64,000 nt of DNA from Mortierella sp. BCC40632 (GCA_011634665.1 WAEK01000014.1:416501-480500); one strand, 5' to 3'. Positions 21,445 to 33,106 are shown, numbered from the stretch's first letter. Numbers and translations are program-made. Notes: a model not told the origin generated them from the letters alone.

Positions 21445-24180
21445 ATGTCTAGCATCTCTACAAACACGGCTACTCCATCATGGTCTTTGCAAACCACTCC
21501 TCTACCTAGTGTTGGTGCTGCTGGTTCAGCTACCACCATTTCGCCACCAAGTGGTCGCCAGAAACAGCTTACCATGGTTCAAAGACCTGTCGAGATGGCC
21601 GTTCATGCTATTCAAGCTGTTGTAGGTCTCTACGGTCTAGTTTGTGTTGGGTACACGATGCAAGTCCAACTCTCCTACAAATACTTTTCATGGACAGCCT
21701 GGCTCCTGTTCTTTGCGTGTGCAACATCAACGCTCATGAGCGAGTGTTATCTTACCCTCTCCTGGTGGGCTCGAACTGAGCGTGGCGTGAAGGCAATCTC
21801 GAGTGTATTCTCGAGTCGAGAGGCACTGCATGAAGATGCCGGAATCGAGACCACAAACCGGTCCGCTGAATCAACTAGGACAAGAACACGTCTTTCCCAC
21901 CGTCTCGCAGTCTTTATGCTTTCACCAAATCCCCGGACTTGGATCACGATCTCCCTTATTGCCTTGACTCTTTCGGCATCTGCACTCGAGGCATACAAAA
22001 TCCGGCATGGACTTAGTTGCTCACAGTATGAAGAGTCGCTCCATCTCTTTTGCCAATCTACTAAAGGAGCGGTTACGGCGATGTTTATTTCAAGTGTTCT
22101 TTGGTTAGGCTGGTTCGCAGGATGGTTTTTTGTGTCGTTCTACTCAACGAATGAGGATCCCTGTAAAGAGTCTTTGACGGGATCAGCTTCTAGTTATCCT
22201 CGCCCAAGCCATACCACCCACAAACTAAAGCAAGCAGCAATTCAAAGAGCTCAGTCAACTCGAACACCCGGATCTCGTCATTTGTCTTTACGGGCAAACG
22301 ATTATCAGAGCAAGCGATCTCTTCGCATCAGTAGTGCATCGTCCATCACTCTTCCCGTCGACATTTGCACACGAGATTTTATGGATACGAGCGAGTTTGT
22401 TACAATCTCCCTTGACCAAGAGTCTGCTCAAGACGATCAAGACGGTCCTTCAGTTCTTCGTTCGCATTCTGCTCCTGAGCTTTGTCCGCCGATGAGAGAT
22501 TCGACACAAGCAGTGACTGAAGATTTCGGAAGTCGTCCCAGGACAATGATCCGAACGACAAGTGCGGACTGCTTGCCGATTTCGACCGCCTACGCAACTT
22601 CTCCTGTTAGCGCGAGGCTCAGTTTCATATCTCAGAGTGTGGCCGATAGCGAAGCTGAGACTGATTACAAGAGTATTGAGATCGATTCAAGGCCATTGTC
22701 ATTTGAAGATACTGGAGCAGGAGTTGGAGCTTTGTTTTCAAGGGAGAGTCCTCCAAAGGGGAACTCGAGTCGATCAAATACTCGCCATTCTACTTTAAAT
22801 TATGCTCTCGGTAATAAGATGAGAGAGTCGGTGTCTACCCCAAGTCTGAGGAACATGATGGCTGCTTTTAGCAAATCTCCAATCGAGCCCAATGTTCCCG
22901 GTCAAGTACGAAAGTCAATATCGACTCCAATTATTGCTCTTGAGGCTATGCCCAACAAGGCTCGAACGCCTGCCCATCTTTCACCCAAACCCAAGTTCAC
23001 GAGTACTTCGCCACTTTGGATTGCAATTCCGTCAAACTCTCATGCTGGGATGGAGTCAATGACTTTGAGTCCAGTCAAGCAAAAGAATGTACTTCTTAGT
23101 CCATCAACTGGCATCCTTGAAGACGGAGCAAAAATGCGGCGGTTTGAAGGACCTCGACGTCCCAGGTCAGAGTCTGGATCGACTTTTAGGATGGCCATGT
23201 CCAATAGCACGAGTATGGGATCCATTGCGTTTATCTCTGCGCCCAACAGTCCTGTGTCACCCATGTCACCCATGTTTTCAACATCCTCGGCTCGGTCTTC
23301 GATTGTAGCCTCGGAGGTCAACAGTCTTTCCAAAGAAGAGCAAGCTAAACTACAAAGGTTTATGGATGGCCATTCTCCTTATCCACCACCACCACCACCC
23401 ACCACCAAAACAGCGTTTACAACAGTAGAGTCACCCAGAGCACCTTCCTTCTCACCCATGACAAGAAGCAGTAGAGGGGAATTCTCTAGCAGTAACCAAG
23501 TCTTGGTACCCATTGCACACCCCTCAACGGTTGGTTCTCATATCAAGTGTCACATTCCTGTGAGCTCTCATCAGAATATGAGGACGCAACACCGACAGAG
23601 TCAACAACAGCGAATGGTACCGATGGTGCCATCAAGGAGAACTCAAACACCAATCCACGCTAATCCTCAGTACCAACAGCCATCTCAGAGGCAACAACAA
23701 TTGCAACGGCAACAGATACAACAGCAATTGTTACTTCAGCAGCAGAGGCAATTCCAACAACAGCACCAACAGCAACCGATGCATCTCCAACAGCAACAAC
23801 AACAACAGCAACAACAGCAACAGCATTTTTACCTCCAACAGCAACTTCTTCAACGGCAATATCAGCAACCGTTTGTTCCTCAGCCCACATTTGCAGGAAT
23901 GGATAATCCAATCACCAGTGCTGGACCCAAAAATAGTCAGTTTATGAAGGGTGGAGGAGGAGGAGGAGGAGGCAGAAAAGGAAGTATTAAGAAGAGAAGA
24001 TCGATGACAAAGACTTTATTCCGAGCGAACAGTAAGACACGTGGGTCTGGACAATCCCAAAATCCAGTTTTGGTGGCGCCCAAGCATCGTGGTGCTAATG
24101 CTTCGACCCCAACGTCTACCGCTGCGATCCAAGCTGCCAAGATGGTCATTGCAAAGGGCAAGAGCCGGAGTACTGAATGA
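21445..24180 (+). CDS. Four-TM membrane protein with long disordered, poly-Gln C-terminus
   Basis: Intronless frame of 911 residues from the ATG at 21445; no named family recognised. Four hydrophobic helices are visible in the first 235 residues: IQAVVGLYGLVCVGYTM, WTAWLLFFACATSTLM, WITISLIALTLSASALEAY, and MFISSVLWLGWFAGWFFVSF. They resemble a MARVEL-like or other four-helix bundle in layout only. The remaining roughly 670 residues are Ser/Pro/Thr-rich with many SP and TP sites, likely cytoplasmic and phosphorylated. Near residues 745-830 the chain becomes Gln-rich (interrupted and pure Q runs), then GGGGGGGG and a basic segment, GSIKKRRSMTKTLF. Non-optimal codon use suggests modest expression. 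A T run of about 29 bases follows the stop. It is a real gene because the frame stays open with non-repetitive composition over 2.7 kb. Confidence 0.8.
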   Translation: MSSISTNTATPSWSLQTTPLPSVGAAGSATTISPPSGRQKQLTMVQRPVEMAVHAIQAVVGLYGLVCVGYTMQVQLSYKYFSWTAWLLFFACATSTLMSECYLTLSWWARTERGVKAISSVFSSREALHEDAGIETTNRSAESTRTRTRLSHRLAVFMLSPNPRTWITISLIALTLSASALEAYKIRHGLSCSQYEESLHLFCQSTKGAVTAMFISSVLWLGWFAGWFFVSFYSTNEDPCKESLTGSASSYPRPSHTTHKLKQAAIQRAQSTRTPGSRHLSLRANDYQSKRSLRISSASSITLPVDICTRDFMDTSEFVTISLDQESAQDDQDGPSVLRSHSAPELCPPMRDSTQAVTEDFGSRPRTMIRTTSADCLPISTAYATSPVSARLSFISQSVADSEAETDYKSIEIDSRPLSFEDTGAGVGALFSRESPPKGNSSRSNTRHSTLNYALGNKMRESVSTPSLRNMMAAFSKSPIEPNVPGQVRKSISTPIIALEAMPNKARTPAHLSPKPKFTSTSPLWIAIPSNSHAGMESMTLSPVKQKNVLLSPSTGILEDGAKMRRFEGPRRPRSESGSTFRMAMSNSTSMGSIAFISAPNSPVSPMSPMFSTSSARSSIVASEVNSLSKEEQAKLQRFMDGHSPYPPPPPPTTKTAFTTVESPRAPSFSPMTRSSRGEFSSSNQVLVPIAHPSTVGSHIKCHIPVSSHQNMRTQHRQSQQQRMVPMVPSRRTQTPIHANPQYQQPSQRQQQLQRQQIQQQLLLQQQRQFQQQHQQQPMHLQQQQQQQQQQQQHFYLQQQLLQRQYQQPFVPQPTFAGMDNPITSAGPKNSQFMKGGGGGGGGRKGSIKKRRSMTKTLFRANSKTRGSGQSQNPVLVAPKHRGANASTPTSTAAIQAAKMVIAKGKSRSTE

Positions 24181-24184
24181 ACAG

Positions 24185-24217
<33 letters not shown>

Positions 24218-25605
24218 GGTTACTCCTAATCGCTTTTTGATAATACAGCAGCATTGATCAAGTTATGACAACATAGTTAGGATATATTTTTGTCCGGCCA
24301 AAGAGAGAAGAGAAGAGAGAAGAGAAGAGAGAAGAGAAGAGAAAAGAGGGGAGAAAAGAGAATAGAAGAGAAGAAGAGAAGAGAGAAGGAGAGAAGGAGA
24401 GAAGGGGAGACTGTTTATTCTTTTTACGACTGGTCTGCTGCGAGAACCAGTCGATATCATAAACACTTGGTTTTGAGTTTTATACAAGACTCTGGGTTGG
24501 CCAGATCACATCAAACAGAGATTCGGTTGCTGTCGTGGGCTGTTGTTCGTGGGTGAGGGTCGATGTATGCTGTGTGAGTATGCTCAAGTAGCGTATGCTC
24601 TAGTGTATGCAAGTATGCAAGTATGCGTGTGTGGTGCGTGTGTGTGTGTGAACAAACAAAGGAGATGGCGAAGGCCCTTTTTTTTCCTTCGGACCGAGAG
24701 TGCCTTTGCCTTCTTTTTGTTTCCGAGAGTTGCGCACGAGGGGAACAGGTCTGGAGTGTCGATCGGTCAATGCGCAGCTTCGGAGGAGGAGGAAGAGGAA
24801 GAGGAGGAGGACTGCAGGGTCGCCCGAGGATTTCGTAGCCGAGAGAAAGTCTCGCCGGTGCTTCTGCTCGCCCGTGGTTTCGCACCCGGCCCAGGCTCCG
24901 CTTTGTATTGGCGGGGACAGAGACAGAGAGAGAGAGAGAGAGAGAGATAGGAGACTGGTTGCTCTGGGACTGGTATTCAAGAGGAGGTGGAGAGAGGAGC
25001 ACTTTTCTATTGCCCCATTAGTACGCTCTCAATAGTGCTACCCCATCGACATTCGACTCATTGGTCCAAATCCAGTCCATCGTCATTTCTCGACAAAGAC
25101 CTATCCATCGTCTTTTCTCTTTCTTTCTTTCTCTATTTCTCTCTCCCTTTGCCTCCTCGCCTCCCTTGCCTCTTCTTCTCTATCCGATATTCTGTGCCTC
25201 CTTTTCGGCATTACCTGCTTGCATAGTTGTCACCCGCTCTCTCTCGAGCACCAACTCTCATCCTCTCACGCAGTCTCATCGTACCACTTTCCCCCCCCCC
25301 CTCCCCTCTTCTCTCTTTACCTCTCTTTGATACTCCATTACTTCTCTCCTTCCTGTGCTCCTCTCGACCTGTTCACGTTCCTTTTGCCATTTGCATTCCT
25401 TTCCTCGGCAACAGGCAGTCCTTGCATTAACACCAGACAACGGCGAATTGGTTCTTTCGACCTCCATTGGGGATTCTCCCCTTCTCTCTCTTCTCTCACC
25501 AGAAAAAGAAAAAAGAAAAGAGAGGACTATCTCATTTATCATTGGAACCCAGACCCTGGCTGATCCCCAAGCCAGAAGCTTGCAATCGTGTTGCAACGAA
25601 TTCAG
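24181..25605. other. Intergenic: AG minisatellite and pyrimidine-rich leader
   Basis: 24300-24415 is an AGAGAAG-type purine minisatellite. A short inverted repeat (CGACTGGT / ACCAGTCG) follows near 24427-24454. 24625-24650 has a TG run and 24781-24815 GGA repeats. From about 25090 to 25510 the plus strand is almost pure C/T, consistent with the leader of the RING-ligase gene. No conserved coding sequence seen. Confidence 0.6.
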
Positions 25606-28600
25606 ATGCCTTTTGTAGAGACCCTGGAATCCTATTCCAGGGCGCTTTACTTACCCTTGCGCGGATACGTCCGTCGTCCCTTCCAGTTTGTCACAGAGAC
25701 TATCCGAATCCACTTCCCAGCCTCGGCCGCTGTTCCGCAGACAGCCGCCTCTGCCTCTTCTGCTAGTATCATAGGCCATGCTGCCGTTCCTGCTACCCCT
25801 CAGAGTAGTGCGAGTCTAGTTTGGGACATTCGAAAGGCCTTTGAACAGACTCTCCTTGGTACCTCTCGACTGGCTTCGGCATCAGTGGAAGGTCTTGACG
25901 TTGGCAATCTAGGACGGAGTAGTAGTGGCGTTGGGATCGATAACGCGGGCTTGGCCATGTCTCTAGGCAGTCATGGTGGCACTGGAGCTGGAGCAGCTGG
26001 CAGTGCAGGAACAGCGAGTGCAGGCGGAGTCAACCTTGGACTAGGAGGTCTTGTCGGTGGATTTGGATCAAGCAGTAGAACGCTTTATTCTTCGCCTTCT
26101 GCAATTGGCTTTTTTACCAGCTCTTATTTTTTGCTTCTTTTCTTTATGGTAAAGCATCCGAGAAACTGGCTGCGGCTACTCTCTCTTCTTCTTCTTCTTC
26201 TTCTTTTTGTTTATGATCGCCTCTGAGATGGCCTTCTTGCCTTGTCTAACACACTATTACTGTTGCCTCTTTTGGGATTAGAGCATCATTGTGAACCGCA
26301 TCAATGCTATTGTCACTCCAAGGAACCCTCACCCTCTCAAGCTCTCTGTCCGCTTTGCATTAAAGCTCCCAGCATTCTATCTTTTGATAAAGAGCATCCT
26401 TGTGATAGCTGCACTGCTGACACAGGATCAGTCCTCGACATCGCTTGCATGGATATTTTCTGGAATACGAGCACGGTATACCGAGTCGCATGCGCTCTGG
26501 CTTAGCTTTATTGCCATGGGCGTCTCCAGTACGATCGACTCTTTTATTGCCAATCTCCACTCAGTCGGGAACACGGAACAGACCATCAACTTGCTGGAAT
26601 GGGCCATCATGTTTCATTTCACGCCGACTGGTCGAGATATTCTTATTATCGCCATCATCCATGTCTGTCAGCTCTTGTCACTTCAGTTCCTGAGTCTTTC
26701 GACTCGAGGACGGGATTATCGACTTGTTGTCACGAGCTTTTGGGGTCTTGCGGACCTGACCCATTTCTCCATTGCAGCCTATCGTCGATCTACGTCCTAT
26801 CCGTTCTTGCAACAGCTTACCCACTTGCCAGAAGTTGTTGTCCTCCTCATGGTTGCTATCTCGGTAATTTCTCTTTTCTTTTTCTATTTATGTTAAAGGA
26901 ATGGGAGCAGGTTGTCTATTACTATCATGCTCGAGTGGGTGGGGATGGAAGTGCCATGCAAAAAAAAAAAAAAAAAAAATATTAATATCGTCTCTCTCTC
27001 TCTCTCTCTCTCTATTTTTATAGCTTTGGCTTCATGCATTAACCTATGTTGTCACGGGAGGGAGCGTGAGGCGGCCATTGTTCGAAGCCAGAGCTATGCC
27101 AACCATGGATGAGGAATACGGACTCGCCGTCTTTAAGATTGGACGAGCTTGTATGGAAGCAACAAGAGGAATCGGGTTCAGGAACGAAGTGGATGCCGTA
27201 GTCTTACCTTTTGGCACTGTCTTGGATAAAAAGCAAACTGAAACCACATACAACTCGACACAGAATTCAACTTTAGGAGACCATTCACAACAATCATGGA
27301 ATCGAATGCAGGATTCTTCGCGTGGTCGTCAGGAGGCGGCGGCGGCCATGTCCGGTTTTGCAAATGAAGAGCCTGATGTGGTGGAGGCTCCTGGTCAAAG
27401 ACAACAAATCTCTCGACGTCGTCATCGATTCAATGTGATGAAGGAATTTTGTCAGAGCAGTGCCAATCTCTTTCTGGATCTAGCCCTGACCTGTTATAAC
27501 AAGGTTGTTCCAGCCAGGTTCCGAAGGACCAGGATCACAGTGACCCCACAACTGACCATCATTGGGAACAGGATGTTTGTCGAAGAATACATTCAGCTCA
27601 GGACAACGGTTGAACAAAATCTCGAGATGGCCCGGTATATGAGGGCCCAAAAGAAAATAGCATCGGAGAAACTTCGACTCAAAGAGCTCCGAGAGATGAA
27701 TGCATTGGATGAGGAAGAGGAACGGGAAATTTATGAAGAATTTCTCTCGACGAACTTGATGTCTTCAGATGATGAAGAAGATGATATGGACTATGTGGAT
27801 CTATCTGAGGATGAAAAGCTTCAAGAAGATGAAGCCTATAACGAGGACGAGTTGGAAGAGCCGATACAAGAAGACACAGAAGAAGAGACAGAGTATCCTG
27901 AAACGTTCGGCATTAGGCGTCGATCTCCTTGGAATTCGGAGAAAGAGGATAATGAAGATGACACAGCAGAGGCATTGGAGGAGAAGGAGAATTCGGATCA
28001 AGTAGCACCCTCGTGGATGTCTCTTGGAGCCTTTCAAGATTTTTTCCTGGACACATCTTTTATGAGCATTTTTCTGTCAACTAGGCTGCAGGACACGCCA
28101 TTGACGAGATCTCAACACCGTCTTTTAATGTCTGGAGCAAAAGAGTTTTCTTTACCTGAGCCTGGCATTGAAGATGAAAAGGATGTCGGGGCAACATCAC
28201 AGGGAGGAGGAGTAGCAGGAGCAGTAGGGAGCAGTCGTGCCAATCACAGTAATAACCAAGGGAGCAAGAGGAGCTGGACCTCTCGGATAGGAAGGTCCTC
28301 AAACAATCTTGATAGTCGGTCGCTTTTGACAGTGTTGAAGAGACATCGGAAGGTACCGGCACCATCACCTATGCCTTCGGTTTTGAATGAGACGCATGAT
28401 CATAGTGACTCGATGACACCACCTCCCATGGCGACAAGGTCGAACCAAGGTTCGAGTGAGGATAGTACGGTGTACAGCCGATTGCTATGTGTTGTTTGTC
28501 AATCTGAGCCACGTGGTATCATGTTGAGACCATGTCGATGCCTCGCACTCTGCAATGAGTGTCGAGAGGTGTTAGCATCAAGGGTAAGTTTTAGCGATCA

Positions 28601-28815
28601 TCATGGGGGGACTAAATTCTAGGATTTGGCTATTTTTTTTTTTTTTTTTTTTTTTTTTCACTATCCTCCTTTTCTCGTTTACTGACTTCTCATTCCCCTC
28701 CTCCCCTTACCCTTTTTTTTTTGTATACACTCTATCTTGGTCTTTATAGCGATTCAAACAATGCCCATGTTGTCGGAGCGATGTCCAAGGATTCTCTAAA
28801 ATCTACATTCCATAA
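25606..28815 (+). CDS. Multi-TM RING-type E3 ubiquitin ligase, Asi1/Asi3-like
   Basis: Predicted membrane ubiquitin ligase, probably in the ER/inner nuclear membrane. Exons 25606-26148, 26282-26863, 27024-28583 and 28750-28815 give 916 residues. After a Gly/Ala/Ser-rich N-terminal part come several membrane helices: FFTSSYFLLLFFM, LKLPAFYLLIKSILVIAALL, HALWLSFIAMGVSSTI, ILIIAIIHVCQLLSLQFLSL and VVVLLMVAISLWLHALTYVV. A cytosolic region has a long Glu/Asp-rich block around EEEEREIYEEFLSTNLM. The C-terminal RING reads CVVCQSEPRG, CRCLALCNECREVL, CPCCRSDV and ends GFSKIYIP at the stop. A RING at the extreme C-terminus with this ending is the layout of yeast Asi1/Asi3 and relatives, which degrade mislocalised inner-nuclear-membrane proteins; I rely on memory of that family. 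The last exon is only 66 bases and carries the second Zn-binding half. Confidence 0.72.
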
Positions 28816-28821
28816 CCACCA

Positions 28822-28826
<5 letters not shown>

Positions 28827-28876
<50 letters not shown>
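28827..28876. repeat. (CT)n microsatellite
   Basis: Uninterrupted CT dinucleotide array just after the stop codon of the RING-ligase gene, within its likely 3' UTR. Confidence 0.9.
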
Positions 28877-28880
<4 letters not shown>

Positions 28881-29029
28881 ACTTTTGGGATATGAACGAG
28901 TCTGTCAACCATCCAAGTTTTTTTTGGGGGGACTAGGCCGGTAGTCTATAATAAACAAACAAAAAAAAAGTACGGTTGCCAACACATTCTTCTCTCTCTC
29001 TCTCTCTCTCATATCTTCGAGTCCCCAAA

Positions 29030-30150
29030 TGACTTTATCGCCTTTAATACTGACGCCAATTATCTTGACATGTCTACCGTCAAATTCAACAGTTCACCCT
29101 CGAGGTCCTGTAGTGTCCCCAAAGTATTAAGACCTTCATAGTTGATTGAGGTTCTAAAGTTGCAAATCCTTGACTTCTTCTTCTTCTTCTTCGGAGCTCG
29201 TGTATCTGAGTAGATGACGGAGCTGTTGAAGAATAGTGAGTAGCCTCATGTAAGAAGAAGTTGAAGAAATTTTACATAGGTCTTAAAGAGAACTATATCC
29301 ACGCCCATCGTCAATTCTACACGCCGCCCCCAATGATTTCTTTTACTAATGTCGTTGACTAATAGATCGAGTTCAGGAACTCTGCTGCTTGTGAAGTCCG
29401 GCAAGCTCTCCAGTCCTGGGAATGAACAAGATTCACATCGATTCCAGAAAGTGGACTCTTTTTTGGTAGAACATCCAATAGTTCAAATGCATCCCTTGGT
29501 TGAAAGGTGGCCAGTGAAGGGTAAAAGTGTTGCCCTCCTTGAGAGAATCGACCGATTCTCTTGAAGAATTCTTGGCAATAATATATATAACGACCAGTGT
29601 AAGGCGGCCTCCTTGATTAACGGCTTGGTATGAACCTAAACAGGCGCGAAGAGATGTTGAAAAGTCAACAGCCAGCTGTAGCTATACTTTTCTAGCCTTT
29701 CTCATTGTGTAATATGTTTACAATCTGCCGTTCTCGTTTACAGTCATCCTTGTATTCGCTCTCTTGAAAAAAAAAAAGTTTCTCGTTCGCAACCTAGCTA
29801 GCAAAGGTCGAGTTTTTGTTGATTTGGCTACTGCCTTTGAGAAGGGGACGGTGGTGATGCAGGGAAGTAACGTCTCCGATGCTCTCAAAAAATCTAGATG
29901 GACGACGCGTCTTTGTCAGACTAAAGTATCTCTCTAGTCTGCGCGTGCTGAATCCTTGGTCCTGTCCACCTGGTGTTTGTTGAAAAAGCCCTTTGTGTCT
30001 CAGCTGGCCTACACAACGACGAGTTCTGTTCCTCTGAGGTAATTGCAACCAACTCGCCATTCATTTTGTTGCCTTCCATTGTCCTTGAAGAGTAGTTGTG
30101 CTGAATGAAGAGCCAAAAGTGGATGGATGACATGATGAAATTGATCATTT
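29030..30150 (-). pseudogene. Probable decayed F-box/leucine-rich protein gene
   Basis: Minus-strand fragments in different frames read like pieces of one leucine-rich protein broken by stops and frameshifts. About 29794-30060 ends in RFFESIGDVTSLHHHRPLL. About 29363-29580 reads QEFFKRIGRFSQGGQHFYPS, then FELLDVLPKKSPLSGIDVNL, then a stop. About 29165-29249 reads MRLLTILQQLRHLLRYTSSE, and 29080-29160 reads RTSINYEGLNTLGTLQDLEG. The recurring 'FF-x-IG-x-LT-x-L' pattern is typical of the large F-box/LRR families of Mortierella-like fungi. No single frame is intact, and the region is free of CT/GA arrays, unlike true intergenic DNA here. Not certain: an unrecognised multi-exon gene is the alternative. 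Confidence 0.4.
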
Positions 30151-30485
30151 TTTGTTCATTCGGAGACAGTCACCGCCCCCTCATGTCGATTCTTTTCTAG
30201 TAATGTCCAGGGTTCTACCTCTCCATCCATTCTGCATCGAGAGTCCTCTTTTCCTCTTTGCTATACTCTCTCACTCCATTACAGACAGCTCAGCCTTGGA
30301 AACGCGCCTTGGCAAAGCTCTCTGACAAACGTCAACCGGTCCCTCAGGTCGCTTAATCAAGTACTTGAAAAGGAGAGAGAGCACTCTTTGGACATTTTTC
30401 GCTTTCTGTTTTTTGGTTGCTAGGACCTAACCCTTGACAGGCACTCTTCAAGTCTCTTTCAACCAACACCTGCTCTAGCTTCAGG

Positions 30486-32612
30486 ATGTCTAAGAAAAAC
30501 CACCTACAGCAGCAACAGAAAGCACGCCTAGTAGAGCCAGCTACAGAAAAAGAGAATTTGGATATATTCGACGATGAGGTGTGTAGCTTCTAAAGAACAA
30601 TTTTTTTCTTGCCATTTGTTGTAGTGTGGGTGAGCATACCTTTGACCCCGATGACTCTCTTTACAGATTGAAATCTCTCGATCATCCCATCCGCCGAGAA
30701 GAGTCGAGTACTGTGGCTCGTTCAAGTTTTCGAGAACAAACCGGCAGCTGGCACCTACATCAGCTCTAGGAACTCTTGTCCACTCTCTTCCCGACTCTAG
30801 TCTTGATTTGCAGGCTGTCCCTGACGCGAAATTTCCAAGGCCAACGCAGTCCGCACAGTCCACACAGACTACACAGCCATTCCAAACCTCACTACTAAAA
30901 TCAACCTCAAACACGACCAACACCAAGTATTCAAGAGTGGCTCTAGCACCTATCGCTGTCCCTAATCATAAACGACACCATCCTGATACAGGTGCCACTG
31001 GGACTAACGACAATCCACAAAAGCGAAGAGTGCTACAAGAGGTTGTCCCAAGGCCACAAGTCAATATCCAAAGACCGGTCTTGACGCGCAGCCTATCTAC
31101 ACTATCGAAGCCTCTTCTACGTCCCGGCACTGACTCGATCCAAGGCACTCTCAACAAGACTTGTAAAAAAGTCGAGAGTACTACAATAGCTCAAGCAAGC
31201 GCAGTACCTCGGCGAATAGCTATTCCTTTACTGTCAAGATGCACTGCTATTGTAAAAACCAATTGCGAACCCCTGCCACAACCTAGCGTCCAGAAAGAGA
31301 CAAGACCTCCTGACCCTGAACTGGATGCCGATTTGGAGTATTCGCAGACTATCTACCAGTATATGAAGACGATGGAAGTAAGCCCCTTTTCCTATTTAAT
31401 TATCTTTAAAATGCTTCTTCATGGACCAAAAGAGTTGATTTACCATTATATCTGGATGTTTTTTTTTATAATCTCGTTTTAATAGGTCGAGCTTTCACCT
31501 CATCCTGACTACATTCACACACCGCCGCTGGGTATTGATTCATACCGTAGTGCAGGCGTCAACTTCCTACGCATTTACGCTCACAAAATGTTGGTCCAAC
31601 TCGATTCTTTTTTCCTTGCAGTCAACATCCTTGACAGGGTTTTGGCCATGACGGGGATCGAATTAGATGGTCTACGCAAGCATGCTGCAGCATGTCTCTT
31701 GGTGGCGACAAAATTTACGGAAAGAAGCCCGTTCTCCAACGTTTCATATTATGTTGGAATGCTTCGTTATTATGGTCTCCAAGTCAGCGACACAGCTTTC
31801 AAGGCATGCGAACGTAGGATACTAGCCATCATTCAATATGGTCTTGGGTGGCCAACTCCTCTGGCCTTCCTGAGACGTTTCCTTAAGGCTGAGGATCATG
31901 ATGTTCAAGCTCACCTGGTCGCTACCTATACATTGGAGATTATGCTCTGCAAGCATTCGTTTGTTCAATACCCACCTTCCATCCAAGCAGCAGCAGCCTT
32001 GTTTTTCGGTCGCTGCACACAAGGAAAAAGTGTATGGGTAAGTCGGGCCACTTGCTGTAGCATACGACCAAACGAGAGGGGGGGCAAGTCTCAATAATCG
32101 CTAACATTCTCTCTGTTTGTTAGTCAAGCGCCTTGTCAAGAAGCTCGGGATATTCTTTCGACGACTTTGCTCAAGCTCTCAATGATATAGCCTATTTGAT
32201 GAAATCAGATCTCTGTGGTTTGTATAGTTATGACCTGTACCGGGACGAGACATTCCTAAAGGTTGCGCAGTTCACTAGTTGCTGGATTCAAAGGTTTGTC
32301 GAGGTAGAGAAGAACATGAAGATGGAGGAGGCTGTCAAATGCAGTGCACAGGTTCTACGATACGACAAAGTGAACCCTGGATGGTTAGAATTGTTGGGAA
32401 TAGAGTCCGAGCAACTGACAGGGTCCACCAGCAAGAGCCACAAGGAGGAAGTAGCTCCACTTCCGAGCGTGTCCTATTATCCACAGAGGACCTATATTGA
32501 ACGACTATTAGGCCCGTTGAATGAGTCGAAGAGGGTGATCCTGACGCCCAAAACTGTGGCGAAGAAAGGTGAGACCACCCGAACACTCAAGATTCCAGCG
32601 GAACACCAGTGA
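30486..32612 (+). CDS. Divergent mitotic (B-type) cyclin with KEN and D-box degrons
   Basis: Regulatory subunit of a cyclin-dependent kinase, probably for G2/M. Exons 30486-30578, 30667-31377, 31486-32037 and 32124-32612 give 614 residues in constant phase. The disordered N-terminus has a KEN box at residues 22-24 (ATEKENL) and a destruction box at 121-131 (RVALAPIAVPN), both signals for APC/C-driven destruction. The N-terminal cyclin fold starts near residue 270 with DSFFLAVNILDRVLAMTGI, LDGLRKHAAACLLVATKF and YYGLQVSDTAFKACERRILA. The C-terminal fold includes GWPTPLAFLRRFLKAED, YTLEIMLCKHSFVQYPPS and IQAAAALFFGR. The usual MRxxLxxW helix of B cyclins is replaced by RSAGVNFLRIYAHKMLV. The C-terminus has a 100-residue extension with TPKT (possible CDK site). 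Confidence 0.82.
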
Positions 32613-33106
32613 CCAAGAGAGCCACCATCAATCAGTGTACAGTCTCCTTCTTCCCCTTTCTTATTCCTTACGATACCACACTGCAAGCTTGTTGCGATGG
32701 GCAAAGGATGCAAAGACGAACAGTGGCCAATGGAAAGCTGCAGGCAGGATTCCACACGGCGACAACGACATGGGGATTTTATGGTGCAGACAGTTCAGAA
32801 TACCTTTTTTTTTATTCTCTCTTTCTTTTTCTTTTTCGTTTTTTTCTTTCGGGCATTTGCAAGTGAGGTATCGGCAAAGGTATCAAATGTGTTGTTGTTG
32901 TTTTTTTTTTCTTTCAAATGCAAATATAAAGGACAACTTTGCGGAAAGCAGTATGAATAGGATGCTACATAAATTTTTTGTGTTGGCTCTTTTCAAAGGT
33001 ATTCTCTCTCTAAAGCAAACGATTGGCCACAATCGAACCGTTAGGGAGTGTAGACGTGGAGTGACCTAGTGGCTGGATAGTCCGAAAGTCTTTGCCCCTT
33101 ACCAAG
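32613..33106. other. Intergenic; probable first exon of the J-domain gene
   Basis: Contains T-rich runs near 32800-32850 and 32898-32911. The gene at 33107 lacks an in-frame ATG upstream of its first hydrophobic segment, so its initiator probably lies here. One candidate is the ATG at 32962 with a donor GTATTC at about 32999; this is not secure. Confidence 0.4.

Noticed and set aside
24300..24415. Possible telomere-like repeat
   Set aside because: The unit is a variable AGAGAAG purine repeat, not TTAGGG-type, and it is internal between two genes.
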